Below, in pieces: positions 7,231-14,518 of a stretch of 44,246 bases of DNA. The DNA comes from Alphaproteobacteria bacterium (lineage in GTDB: Bacteria > Pseudomonadota > Alphaproteobacteria > Rhizobiales > Devosiaceae): the NCBI GenBank assembly GCA_024279675.1, contig JAJRRG010000225.1, forward strand, positions 1 to 44,246, given 5' to 3'. The position numbers and the translations under genes are program-made. Positions within the stretch are counted from its first letter, which is position 1, and every line of letters starts with the position of its first letter. The notes beneath the pieces are model-generated. The model saw nothing but the letters and a program-made list of their open reading frames with translations, was not told the DNA's origin and searched no databases.

Positions 7231-7281
7231 CGGATGACTATAATCCGCGTGTTGGGGGCTCAAGCCCCTATCCCGCTACCA
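7231..7281 (+). pseudogene. tRNA-Met(CAT)-like 3' half, degenerate
   Basis: The bases CGGATGACTATAATCCG form a 5-bp anticodon-type stem with an altered loop. They are followed by a T-arm-like stem GGGG, loop GCTCAAG, stem CCCC, and then TCCCGCTACCA. The last part is what I recall for alphaproteobacterial elongator tRNA-Met (ending CCCGCTACCA with encoded CCA). No D-arm or 5' acceptor strand (AGCGGGA or GGCGGGG type) exists upstream, and position 33 is not T, so it cannot be a working tRNA. tRNA 3' ends left behind like this are typical of integration or deletion scars. Confidence 0.55.
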
Positions 7282-7323
7282 AATATTTTGTGTGTTTTTT
7301 GAACAAAATTTGATGGGTGAACG

Positions 7324-8292
7324 ATGCGTATTTTAATGACAGGGGCAAGCGGTTTTGTTGGCATCGGCCTTGGTGATGTTTTGGCACATGCGGGTCAAGA
7401 TGTTGTTGGCGTCAGCCGCACTGTGCCAAAATATTTGCCCACGAATTGCATTCACTTCCAAGTTGACATTCAAGCGAAGACGGATTGGTCTGAGCACTTG
7501 AGCGGTGTTGAAACGGTTGTTCATATGGCCGATGGGTTTAATGCCTTTGAGCATATTTCAGACCCAGGGAATTTTGCTGATCTTACCAATGAAACGCCGG
7601 ACATTTCTAAGGCCCGAGAGCGGTTGGCGGCCACGCTTAATCTAGCTAAGCAGGCCCTTGAAAACGGGGTGAAGCATTTTGGTTATCTTAGTTCAATCAA
7701 GGCCATGTGCGGCACTTGGTCGCCAGAAGTTCTGGATGAAAACTCCGTTCCCAAACCTGACAGTCTGTACGGACGACTTAAACTAGAAGCTGAACAGGCA
7801 TTGTTTCGCATGGTTGAGGGGCGGGAAATGAATGTTACAGCCCTTAGATTCCCCATTGTGTTTGGAGCTAAGGCTGATGGGAATTTTATGCGTTTACTCA
7901 GGTTTGCTGATAACGTTTGGCCGTTGCCATTTACAGGGATAAACGCCAAGCGTTCCATGATTTCGCAAACTTCGTTGATCGATGCTATTTCCCGCGTGGT
8001 CGAAACGCCCACTGGGTCATCGGGGCATTATTTGGTGCACGAGGGGGCCATGAGCTTACCTGAAATTCTAACGAATATGCGTATAGGGTTGGGCCGTCCT
8101 ACCCGGATTTTTTCCGCTCCCAGACTGATACTTGAACTGATGATTCAGATACCAAAAGTCGGCGCATCGGCATCACGAATTCTTCGGCCTCTGGAACTTG
8201 AGGACAACAAGTTTCGCCAAGAATTTTCATGGGTACCACCGGTGCAAATGGAAAAGGAAATGCAAAAAATTGCGGCTGCTTACAAAGGCTGA
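7324..8292 (+). CDS. NAD-dependent epimerase/dehydratase (extended SDR)
   Basis: A 322-residue cytoplasmic nucleotide-sugar-type enzyme. It starts with the Rossmann motif MRILMTGASGFVGIGLGD and has the catalytic Tyr-x-x-x-Lys as SLYGRLKLEAEQ (about residues 155-166), preceded by the SSIKAM serine strand. The family includes UDP-glucose/GlcNAc 4-epimerases, dehydratases and reductases acting on sugar nucleotides. It lies 69 bases before a polysaccharide-export ABC pair on the same strand, so it probably makes or modifies a sugar of the exported glycan (inference). A GGGTGAACG ribosome-site-like sequence precedes the ATG. The exact substrate is undetermined. Confidence 0.85.
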   Translation: MRILMTGASGFVGIGLGDVLAHAGQDVVGVSRTVPKYLPTNCIHFQVDIQAKTDWSEHLSGVETVVHMADGFNAFEHISDPGNFADLTNETPDISKARERLAATLNLAKQALENGVKHFGYLSSIKAMCGTWSPEVLDENSVPKPDSLYGRLKLEAEQALFRMVEGREMNVTALRFPIVFGAKADGNFMRLLRFADNVWPLPFTGINAKRSMISQTSLIDAISRVVETPTGSSGHYLVHEGAMSLPEILTNMRIGLGRPTRIFSAPRLILELMIQIPKVGASASRILRPLELEDNKFRQEFSWVPPVQMEKEMQKIAAAYKG

Positions 8293-8361
8293 GCTGGGTT
8301 GCAAATTGTGAGGTAATTTGACTGGTTTACTCAACAAGCTAACAGGTTGTATAGGTGAGCC

Positions 8362-9147
8362 ATGAGAGAAGAACTTGGAGAAATATTTAACGGCATTCGC
8401 CAGTTTGAACTTTGGTCAACTTTTGCATGGAATGACATAAAGGCCCGCTATGCCCGCTCAATATTAGGTCCCATATGGATGGTGTTGTCCATGGGTTTCA
8501 TGGTGGCGTCCCTTGGTTTGGTCTATGGCGCGATTTTTGGCGTGGAGCTGTCCTCTTACTTTCCATATTTAACGATGGGATTTATCTCATGGGGGCTTAT
8601 TTCAAGTTTTTTTCTTGAGGGCAGCAATATATTTGTTGAAGTTGCGAGCTTGATTAAGCAGATCAAAATTCCCCTTAGTGTGCATGTGGCGCGCATGAGC
8701 ATGCGTGTGATGGTGGTGTTTTTCCACAACATGCTGATTTTTGTTTTTGTGGCGGTTTATTTTTCGCACAATCCGGGGGTTAACGCCTTTTTGTTGATAC
8801 CGGCTTTATTTCTAAGCGTCTTAAATGGCACCTGGATTATTATGTTATTGGGCGGTTTGTCTGTTCGATTTAGGGATTTGCCCTATGCAATTGCCTCAAT
8901 TTTGCAGTTGGCGTTTTTTCTAACACCCATCATCTGGCAACCCAGCATGCTGAGTGGACGCGGACGGTTTTTCCTAACGGACGCTAATCCGTTGTATCAT
9001 GCGGTGGAAATAATCAGATCGCCGATGCTTGGGCAGGCGCCAGCGATGCTCTCTTGGTATGTGATGGGTAGTGCGGCAGTTGTTGGTTGGTTTGTGACAC
9101 TGTTATTCTTGAAATATTGGCGCAAACAAATACCGTTTTGGGTTTAA
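8362..9147 (+). CDS. Polysaccharide export ABC transporter permease (ABC-2, Wzm/KpsM/RfbA type)
   Basis: A 261-residue inner-membrane protein with about six hydrophobic segments. The N-terminal amphipathic part LWSTFAWNDIKARYARSILGP followed by WMV is characteristic of Wzm-type permeases, as is the segment RFRDLPYAIASILQL followed by FFLTPIIW near residues 173-195. With the ATPase encoded 24 bases downstream it should export a lipid-linked O-antigen, capsule or related glycan from cytoplasm to periplasm. No glycosyltransferases are in the window, so the glycan cannot be named. The next gene completes the transporter. Confidence 0.9.
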   Translation: MREELGEIFNGIRQFELWSTFAWNDIKARYARSILGPIWMVLSMGFMVASLGLVYGAIFGVELSSYFPYLTMGFISWGLISSFFLEGSNIFVEVASLIKQIKIPLSVHVARMSMRVMVVFFHNMLIFVFVAVYFSHNPGVNAFLLIPALFLSVLNGTWIIMLLGGLSVRFRDLPYAIASILQLAFFLTPIIWQPSMLSGRGRFFLTDANPLYHAVEIIRSPMLGQAPAMLSWYVMGSAAVVGWFVTLLFLKYWRKQIPFWV

Positions 9148-9171
9148 GCCTCAACTTTTAGGATACACGAA

Positions 9172-9915
9172 ATGGTTCATGTAATTGCGAAAAATATTTC
9201 CCTTGATTACCGGATTTACGGGAATGGGGCGCGCTCGTTACGCCGGGCAATTGTGAATATTGGAAGCGCCGGCAAGATTGCCCGTGACGCCAAAGACGTT
9301 GTCAAAATCAGGGCGCTAAATAGCATCTCCTTTGAAGCGCATGAGGGGGACCGGGTTGCGATAATTGGAAGTAATGGGGCGGGGAAATCGACCCTGCTTC
9401 GTGTAATATCCTCCATCTATGGAGTAAGTGAGGGCAGCCTTTCCATTGATGGGCATTTGGTGCCTTTGCTTGATGTATCTTTGGGTATTCAAGAGGAGGA
9501 AAGTGGGCGTAAGAATATATATTATCGCGGGCTTATGCTTGGCATTTCGCGCAAGGAAATTGAGGCAAATGTGGATGAAATTATCGCGTTTACCGAACTT
9601 GGTGACTATATTGATTTGCCGGTGAATACTTATTCTTCGGGGATGAAAGTGCGGTTGGCTTTCGCTATTTCAACGGTTATACGACCTGAAATTTTACTCA
9701 TGGATGAATGGATTGGGGCGGGGGATGCCAAATTTATTGCCAAGGCTGAGGCCCGTGTAAATGGAATGGTTGATTCTGCAAAAATACTGTTCCTTGCTTC
9801 CCACTCAATGGCCTTGGTACAAAATATTTGCAACAAGGCCATGGTGTTAAGTCAGGGAGAAATGATTTATTGGGGCGATGTTGAGGGTGCTATTGCGGCC
9901 TATGAGGCGCTCTAG
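9172..9915 (+). CDS. Polysaccharide export ABC transporter ATP-binding protein (Wzt/KpsT type)
   Basis: A 247-residue cytoplasmic ATPase. Walker A is GSNGAGKST (residues 66-74), signature YSSGMKVRLAFAIS, Walker B ILLMDEWIGAGDAKF with the catalytic Glu present. The DEW-x-GAGD form is specific to polysaccharide exporters. It has no C-terminal carbohydrate-binding extension, so it belongs to the short KpsT/RfbE-like class and not to the O9a-type Wzt. It follows its permease gene closely. Its TAG stop shares the tetranucleotide CTAG with the stop codon of the convergent glpD gene, and no terminator is visible between them. Confidence 0.92.
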   Translation: MVHVIAKNISLDYRIYGNGARSLRRAIVNIGSAGKIARDAKDVVKIRALNSISFEAHEGDRVAIIGSNGAGKSTLLRVISSIYGVSEGSLSIDGHLVPLLDVSLGIQEEESGRKNIYYRGLMLGISRKEIEANVDEIIAFTELGDYIDLPVNTYSSGMKVRLAFAISTVIRPEILLMDEWIGAGDAKFIAKAEARVNGMVDSAKILFLASHSMALVQNICNKAMVLSQGEMIYWGDVEGAIAAYEAL

Positions 9916-11447
9916 GTTCGTGAATTCTTGCTAATCCCTATTCCTTTTTTAATCAAATATCCATCAAGGATTTTGACTTCATTTGCGGATAATCTTAAGC
10001 CCATTTTTGTGCGTCTCCATAAAATGTCTTCGGTGGTCATGGCCCACTCATTTTTAATGAGATGAGTTACTTCAAACTCATAAAAATTTTCACCAAATTG
10101 TTGTCCCAGATCGGCTTCCGATTTGGCTTTCCCCAACATCTGTGTGGCGATGGTACCATAAAGCCGCACCAGTCGGCGCGCGTGGATGGGGTTTAAAAAA
10201 GAGTATTTTTTCTTTAGTTTTTCGACTTCTTGTTCAAATTTTGTTTTGGGAAAATCGCCGCCGGGCAGGGGTGCTGTTGCTGTCCAGGAGCCCCCACGTG
10301 GCTCGTAAATTTCTTCGATGGTTTTAAGGACGGATTCAGATAGTTTGCGATAGGTTGTGAGCTTGCCCCCATAGACGCTGATAAGGGAAGCGCCGGCATT
10401 TTTTTGTACACTTAGTACATATTCGCGGGTGGCTTCCTGAGCTTCGCTTGTGCCATCATCCATTAGGGGACGTACAGCGGAATAAGCCCAAATGACCTGT
10501 TCGGGGACAATGGGAGTGGCGAAATATTCACTCGCCGCATCACATAAATATGACGTTTCAACATCAGAAATTTTGACTGCGCTGGGGTCACCATCATAAT
10601 CTTGATCGGTGGTGCCAATAAGGGTGTAATCCTCCTCATAGGGAATGGCAAAAATTATGCGGTTGTCAGCATTTTGGAATATGTAGCATTTGTCATGGTC
10701 AAAGATTTTTTTGACCACAATATGGGAACCTTGTACCAGCCGAATACGTTTGCCGTCGTCTTCTTTGACTGCGTCGGCTAAAACCTTGTCGACCCAAGGG
10801 CCTGCGACATTGACCAGTACTTTTGTCAGGATTTCCCGGGTCTCACCGTTGCTTGTTTGCACTGTTATGTTCCACACTTCTGCGCCGTTTAATTGGATGC
10901 GTCTGGCGGCAACCACTTTAGTTCTTGAAAGGATGGTAGCGCCACGATTGGCCGCATCGCGGGCATTGAGTACCACCATGCGCGCATCATTGACCCAAGC
11001 ATCAGAATATTCAAAGGCGCGGGTATAAAGAGGTTTAAGTGGATCGGCGACCTCATCGGTTTGCATGTTTAGGGTTTTGGTGGCGGGAAGAAGTTTACGT
11101 CCCCCCAAATAGTCATAAAGAAATAAGCCCAAGCGCAAAAACCAGGCGGGGCGTAACCCTTTGTGAATTGGTAGAACAAAGCGCAACGGCCAAATGATAT
11201 GGGGGGCGATTTCCCAAAGACGTTCCCGTTCCATAAGCGCCTCGCGCACCAGACGAAATTCGTAATGCTCCAAGTAACGTAAACCGCCATGAATAAGCTT
11301 GGTTGCCCCCGATGAAGTGCCGCTGGCAAAATCATTCATTTCAGCGAGGCAAACGGAATATCCTCTGCCCACCGCGTCGCGCGCAATGCCGCAGCCATTT
11401 ATGCCGCCGCCAATGACAAATACATCAAAGGGCTTATCGTTATCCAT
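9912..11447 (-). CDS. glpD: Aerobic glycerol-3-phosphate dehydrogenase (FAD)
   Basis: GlpD oxidises sn-glycerol-3-phosphate to DHAP at the inner face of the cytoplasmic membrane and passes electrons to quinone. The protein has 511 residues, the usual length. The FAD Rossmann motif is DVFVIGGGINGCGIARDA (about 8-25), followed by the family block SGTSSGATKLIHGGLRYLE. Later blocks include RLVQGSHIVV, AIPYEEDYTLIGTTD and the C-terminal GGKLTTYRKL. It stands alone: glpF, glpK and glpR are not in the window. The start ATG is preceded by a weak AAGG site. It ends convergently against the export ATPase with overlapping stop codons. Confidence 0.95.
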   Translation of the reverse strand: MDNDKPFDVFVIGGGINGCGIARDAVGRGYSVCLAEMNDFASGTSSGATKLIHGGLRYLEHYEFRLVREALMERERLWEIAPHIIWPLRFVLPIHKGLRPAWFLRLGLFLYDYLGGRKLLPATKTLNMQTDEVADPLKPLYTRAFEYSDAWVNDARMVVLNARDAANRGATILSRTKVVAARRIQLNGAEVWNITVQTSNGETREILTKVLVNVAGPWVDKVLADAVKEDDGKRIRLVQGSHIVVKKIFDHDKCYIFQNADNRIIFAIPYEEDYTLIGTTDQDYDGDPSAVKISDVETSYLCDAASEYFATPIVPEQVIWAYSAVRPLMDDGTSEAQEATREYVLSVQKNAGASLISVYGGKLTTYRKLSESVLKTIEEIYEPRGGSWTATAPLPGGDFPKTKFEQEVEKLKKKYSFLNPIHARRLVRLYGTIATQMLGKAKSEADLGQQFGENFYEFEVTHLIKNEWAMTTEDILWRRTKMGLRLSANEVKILDGYLIKKGIGISKNSRT

Positions 11448-11628
11448 TTGGTTGAACCTTTTTTAACTAGAAAATATCGCTGTCGGTAATTTAGCATGCC
11501 TAGAGCGTGAGGGATGATCAAAATATAGGGAATTTGTTTTTAAAGTACGAAAATTAGCTTGTTGGTCAATGGGGTTAGCAAGGAATTCCTTAGATTTTGC
11601 AACAAGTTTTTATATCCAATTTTTTATA

Positions 11629-12753
11629 TCATAGTACTTTTTCATAAATGCGGTGGGTTTTATAGCGTTTGCCCCCCATTAGTTTTGCTGCCCGGTTCAT
11701 CATTGTGTTGCTTTCAAGGATTTGACTCATTTCTGCTGTTTGGTAGCCCTTTTCTAGCGCTGCGCGATATTGATGATGATAAAGTACAACATCGATACCT
11801 CGCCCGCGATATTGCTCAAGCACGCCCATTATCATGACGCGAATTGAGCGAATGGCACCGGGGCGCGAGTGCCATAATAGTTTTAATAGTCCAAAGGGAA
11901 ACAAACGGCCGTTGCGGATTTTAATGATAGCTTCATTCAGGTTTGGCACGGCGATTGTAAATCCAACGAGTTCACCCTGCGCGTTTTCAGCCAAATACAG
12001 CAGATCAAAATCGGCGATAGGCTCTAGATTTTTAACAAGGTGGGCAAATTCTTTTTTCGAGGCAGGAAGCCAAAACCAGTTTTTCTTCCAGGCTTTGTTA
12101 TACACGTCCCAAATTTTCAAGGCATCTTCTTGCAGAGTTTTTTTGCTCATTTTTCGGATGGTTATGTCAAGCCGCCTCTCTATTTGTGGTGCGGTGGTGA
12201 GCAGTCTTTTGCTCATTTGACCGGCATCGAGCATATAGCAATATAGATCCATGCATTTGCCATATCCCGCGCCGGTGACCAAAGCACCGTAATAGGAAGG
12301 ATTGCCCGGAATCATAATGAAATTGGGTGTGTCGAATGCGTCGATCTGTAGACCAATTTCTTCATTTACCGAGTGATTAAAGGGCCCGCGCACAATGTTA
12401 TGGCCCCATGAATGGGCAGTCTTTTCCACTTGACAAAATAGGGCGTTTGCCGTGTCCTTGTCGTCAATGCACTCAAAAAAACCAAAATGCGTTGTGGTTT
12501 CATGGTGGATTTTATTATGTTTGGCGTCGTTTATGGCCGCTATGCGCCCGACAGGACGTCCCTCTGAATAGGCGACAAAAAGCTTTATTTGTCCGTGCTC
12601 GAAAAACGGGTGCTTTTTGGAATCTAGCATTTCTTTTTGCTGAATTCGTAAAGGGGGCGCCCAAAATGAGTTGTTAGCCTGCACTGAATAGGGAATATCT
12701 ATGAAATCTGAGAATTGTTTCCCTTTGTCTGCGGCCAGAATCTCAAGTGCCAT
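11629..12753 (-). CDS. GNAT-superfamily acetyltransferase-like protein (about 375 residues)
   Basis: A 374-residue soluble protein. The C-terminal third has the acetyl-CoA-binding signature of GNAT enzymes, MGVLEQYRGRGIDVVLYHHQ, followed by NRAAKLMGGKRYKTHRIYEK. An N-terminal half with PYSVQANNSFWAPPL and an N-x-E/G-rich central part (GPFNHSVNEEIGLQIDAF) is typical of a widespread bacterial family of this length with no assigned substrate. I place the start at 12753 (MALEIL), because GAGGG lies five bases before it, while the ATG at 12765 in the ORF track has its GGG too close. A single-gene unit between glpD and a cytochrome cluster. Function unknown beyond likely acyl transfer. Confidence 0.8.
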   Translation of the reverse strand: MALEILAADKGKQFSDFIDIPYSVQANNSFWAPPLRIQQKEMLDSKKHPFFEHGQIKLFVAYSEGRPVGRIAAINDAKHNKIHHETTTHFGFFECIDDKDTANALFCQVEKTAHSWGHNIVRGPFNHSVNEEIGLQIDAFDTPNFIMIPGNPSYYGALVTGAGYGKCMDLYCYMLDAGQMSKRLLTTAPQIERRLDITIRKMSKKTLQEDALKIWDVYNKAWKKNWFWLPASKKEFAHLVKNLEPIADFDLLYLAENAQGELVGFTIAVPNLNEAIIKIRNGRLFPFGLLKLLWHSRPGAIRSIRVMIMGVLEQYRGRGIDVVLYHHQYRAALEKGYQTAEMSQILESNTMMNRAAKLMGGKRYKTHRIYEKVL

Positions 12754-12859
12754 GATGTCCCTCATTCCCTTTTGAGTTATGATATTAGGGGAGTTGTTGG
12801 GATTGTCGAGGGGGCGATTTAGGGGAATATGGTCAGTTTGTGCTCGTTACCATATGCAA

Positions 12860-13198
12860 TTATTGCCAAGTACAATTATCGAAACTGGAATAGTCAGTCA
12901 GGATATGCATTTGGCCGGATTTTGCCAGTCGTGTGCATCCTTCCATGGCTAACGGGCTTTCAAAGACAGCGACTGTTCCGGGGTGGCCCGTTTCTGTGCC
13001 TTGGAGGCATAATCTTTCGTCAGTTTTTAGGACGCCAGTGGTGCGCGACACATTATTCAGGCGGAGCACAAAAAACAATTCCACATCGCTCTGGTTGTGA
13101 ACACAAAGCGATGTGGATGATATTTCATCAGACGCGTGCGCGGACAGGCTAAGACAAACCATCCACATGAAACCTAATAATAGGCGCACGGAACCCAA
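12860..13198 (-). CDS. Small secreted cysteine-containing protein, unknown
   Basis: A 112-residue protein I do not recognise. Residues 1-22 (MGSVRLLLGFMWMVCLSLSAHA) are a Sec signal peptide. The mature part of about 90 residues has four cysteines, in the contexts SLCVHN, RLCLQG, EGCTRL and DNCTW, which could form two disulfides in the periplasm. It starts six bases after the stop of the cytochrome c gene on the same strand, so it is co-transcribed and probably translationally linked. The N-terminal part (CVHNQSDVELFFVLRLN) looks like beta strands. A structural or assembly role near the cytochrome is possible but unproven. Confidence 0.75.
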   Translation of the reverse strand: MGSVRLLLGFMWMVCLSLSAHASDEISSTSLCVHNQSDVELFFVLRLNNVSRTTGVLKTDERLCLQGTETGHPGTVAVFESPLAMEGCTRLAKSGQMHILTDYSSFDNCTWQ

Positions 13199-13204
13199 AA
13201 TATA

Positions 13205-13627
13205 TTAACTTGAGAGCGTAGCTAGATAGGCTGCTACGTTGGCGCGGTCTTCTTCTTTGCGTAATTTGAAAGACATTTTTGCTCGTGCTCTTGGATTATC
13301 AAGATATGCGCGCAGGAATGCGCGGGGGTCGGTAATGTATTCCTGAACATTTTCTTCGTCCCAGACCAGTCCCGCGGCACCAGCGGCGACCATGTCATCT
13401 CCATATCTAAACCCTCCATAGGTGCCTGCTACGCGGCCAATGACATCATTCAGAACGGGGCCAGCGCCGTTTTTGGCGTCTTCACCAACCTTGTGGCAGC
13501 TTTGGCATTTGCGGAAAACATTTTCGCCAGCTGCTGCATCACCCTCGGCCTGGGCTGGAGAGATGGAGGCAAGCAATGAAAATGCAAGGGCGATTGCGGG
13601 GAGTAATTTTGTGGTGCTGGAGGACAT
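13205..13627 (-). CDS. Class I c-type cytochrome (periplasmic)
   Basis: A 140-residue cytochrome c. The N-terminus is a signal peptide ending near SPAQA (about residue 27). The heme-binding site is CQSCH (41-45) and the sixth ligand is the methionine in ARAKMSFKL near residue 117. The C-terminal helix EEDRANVAAYLATL is typical of cytochrome c2/c-552-like proteins. It carries electrons in the periplasm. It heads a two-gene unit with the small four-cysteine protein and is divergent from a cytochrome P460 gene across 232 bases, which suggests a shared redox task. No oxidase or dehydrogenase partner is in the window. Confidence 0.92.
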   Translation of the reverse strand: MSSSTTKLLPAIALAFSLLASISPAQAEGDAAAGENVFRKCQSCHKVGEDAKNGAGPVLNDVIGRVAGTYGGFRYGDDMVAAGAAGLVWDEENVQEYITDPRAFLRAYLDNPRARAKMSFKLRKEEDRANVAAYLATLSS

Positions 13628-13859
13628 AGTTGATAACTTTCTTAACTGTTAAAACGAGCGTAACATACGATAATTATGTAAAAAAACCAGTAATGCGCAA
13701 TCAATATGTCGCGACAAAATCGCGCATATGAGGACGTTTCAACTTTTACGCACATTCCACAATTCACCTCACTCGTTTGTGAATAAGTGTGTTTGGCAAC
13801 TATCTCAGAAAAGTGATTTCTGTGTGATATCGAAAACAATGAGTTGAGGAATTATTATT

Positions 13860-14420
13860 ATGAGTATTTTTAAGCGGATAACCAAGTTTGCTGGTGTTGT
13901 GGCAATCGTTGGCTTGAGTGCAACTGCGGCACTTGCTCAAATGGATGCGCCCTTTGGCAATGAGCACGATGTAGATTATGCGGCTGATTTATGGGCTGCA
14001 ATGATCGACATGAATATGGCTGGCCCCGATGCTATCCGTTCTTTCCCCTATGAAGGCGTCGAGCCACACGGGTTTGTTCTTGAAACATTTTATACAAAAG
14101 CAACCCTTGGTGGCCATACGGGCGATCTCGTAATCAAGCGCAATTATGGTCCTACAGGGGTGGAAATTGAAGAGGTTCAGGCTGACCCCGCTGCCCATCT
14201 TGGTGCCATTACCGTGATGTTTAAGCGTGAAGCGGGTTATGATGATGAGGGTAATAACTGGTTCTATGCCAAGTATTTGCCTGATGGATCCTTGGATCAA
14301 AATGGTAAAGGAATGGCCCTAGCAGGTCTTGTTGCCAAAGGGGCCGATCAGGGTTGTATTGCGTGTCATAGCGCTGCGCCCGGGGATGATTTCCTCTTTA
14401 CCACTGACCACATTAAATAG
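13860..14420 (+). CDS. Cytochrome P460-family heme protein
   Basis: A 186-residue periplasmic protein. Residues 1-26 (ending in ATAALAQ) are a signal peptide. The body matches cytochrome P460: YEGVEPHGFVLETFYTKA near the middle, VMFKREAGYDDEGNNWFYAKY, and the C-terminal heme site GCIACHSAAPGDDFLFT. P460 proteins oxidise hydroxylamine or bind NO; the unusual Lys-heme cross-link needs a lysine such as the one in the FYTK or MFK segment, but which applies here cannot be decided by eye. A GAGG ribosome site lies about ten bases before the ATG. Its divergent neighbour is a class I cytochrome c, a plausible electron acceptor (inference). Confidence 0.88.
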   Translation: MSIFKRITKFAGVVAIVGLSATAALAQMDAPFGNEHDVDYAADLWAAMIDMNMAGPDAIRSFPYEGVEPHGFVLETFYTKATLGGHTGDLVIKRNYGPTGVEIEEVQADPAAHLGAITVMFKREAGYDDEGNNWFYAKYLPDGSLDQNGKGMALAGLVAKGADQGCIACHSAAPGDDFLFTTDHIK

Positions 14421-14518
14421 TTTCGACTGATAGTTGTTCTGTTTTTCGCCGGGGATGCACTTGCGTCTCCGGCGTAATTGTTTTTATCAATAGGTATATT
14501 TGAAACAGGGGTATAATT

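Larger units (their letters stand above)
6925..7323. other. 399-base gene-poor scar with mobile-element and tRNA relics
   Basis: This is the longest stretch without an intact gene. It contains a 10-bp inverted repeat TTCTTTAAGC/GCTTAAAGAA (6953-6962 and 6990-6999), a transposase fragment (6961-7122) and a tRNA 3' half (7231-7281). From 7123 to 7230 I see nothing recognisable. The piece looks like decayed mobile DNA between the murQ module and the polysaccharide-export genes. Confidence 0.6.

Noticed and set aside
7204-7281. Intact tRNA gene ending in CCA
   Set aside because: The bases upstream of the anticodon-type stem do not form a D-arm or a matching acceptor strand, and the base before the anticodon is not T. 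Only the 3' half is recognisable.
9940-9955. Terminator between the export ATPase and glpD
   Set aside because: There is a T-rich stretch (CCTTTTTTAATC) but no preceding GC-rich hairpin on either strand.
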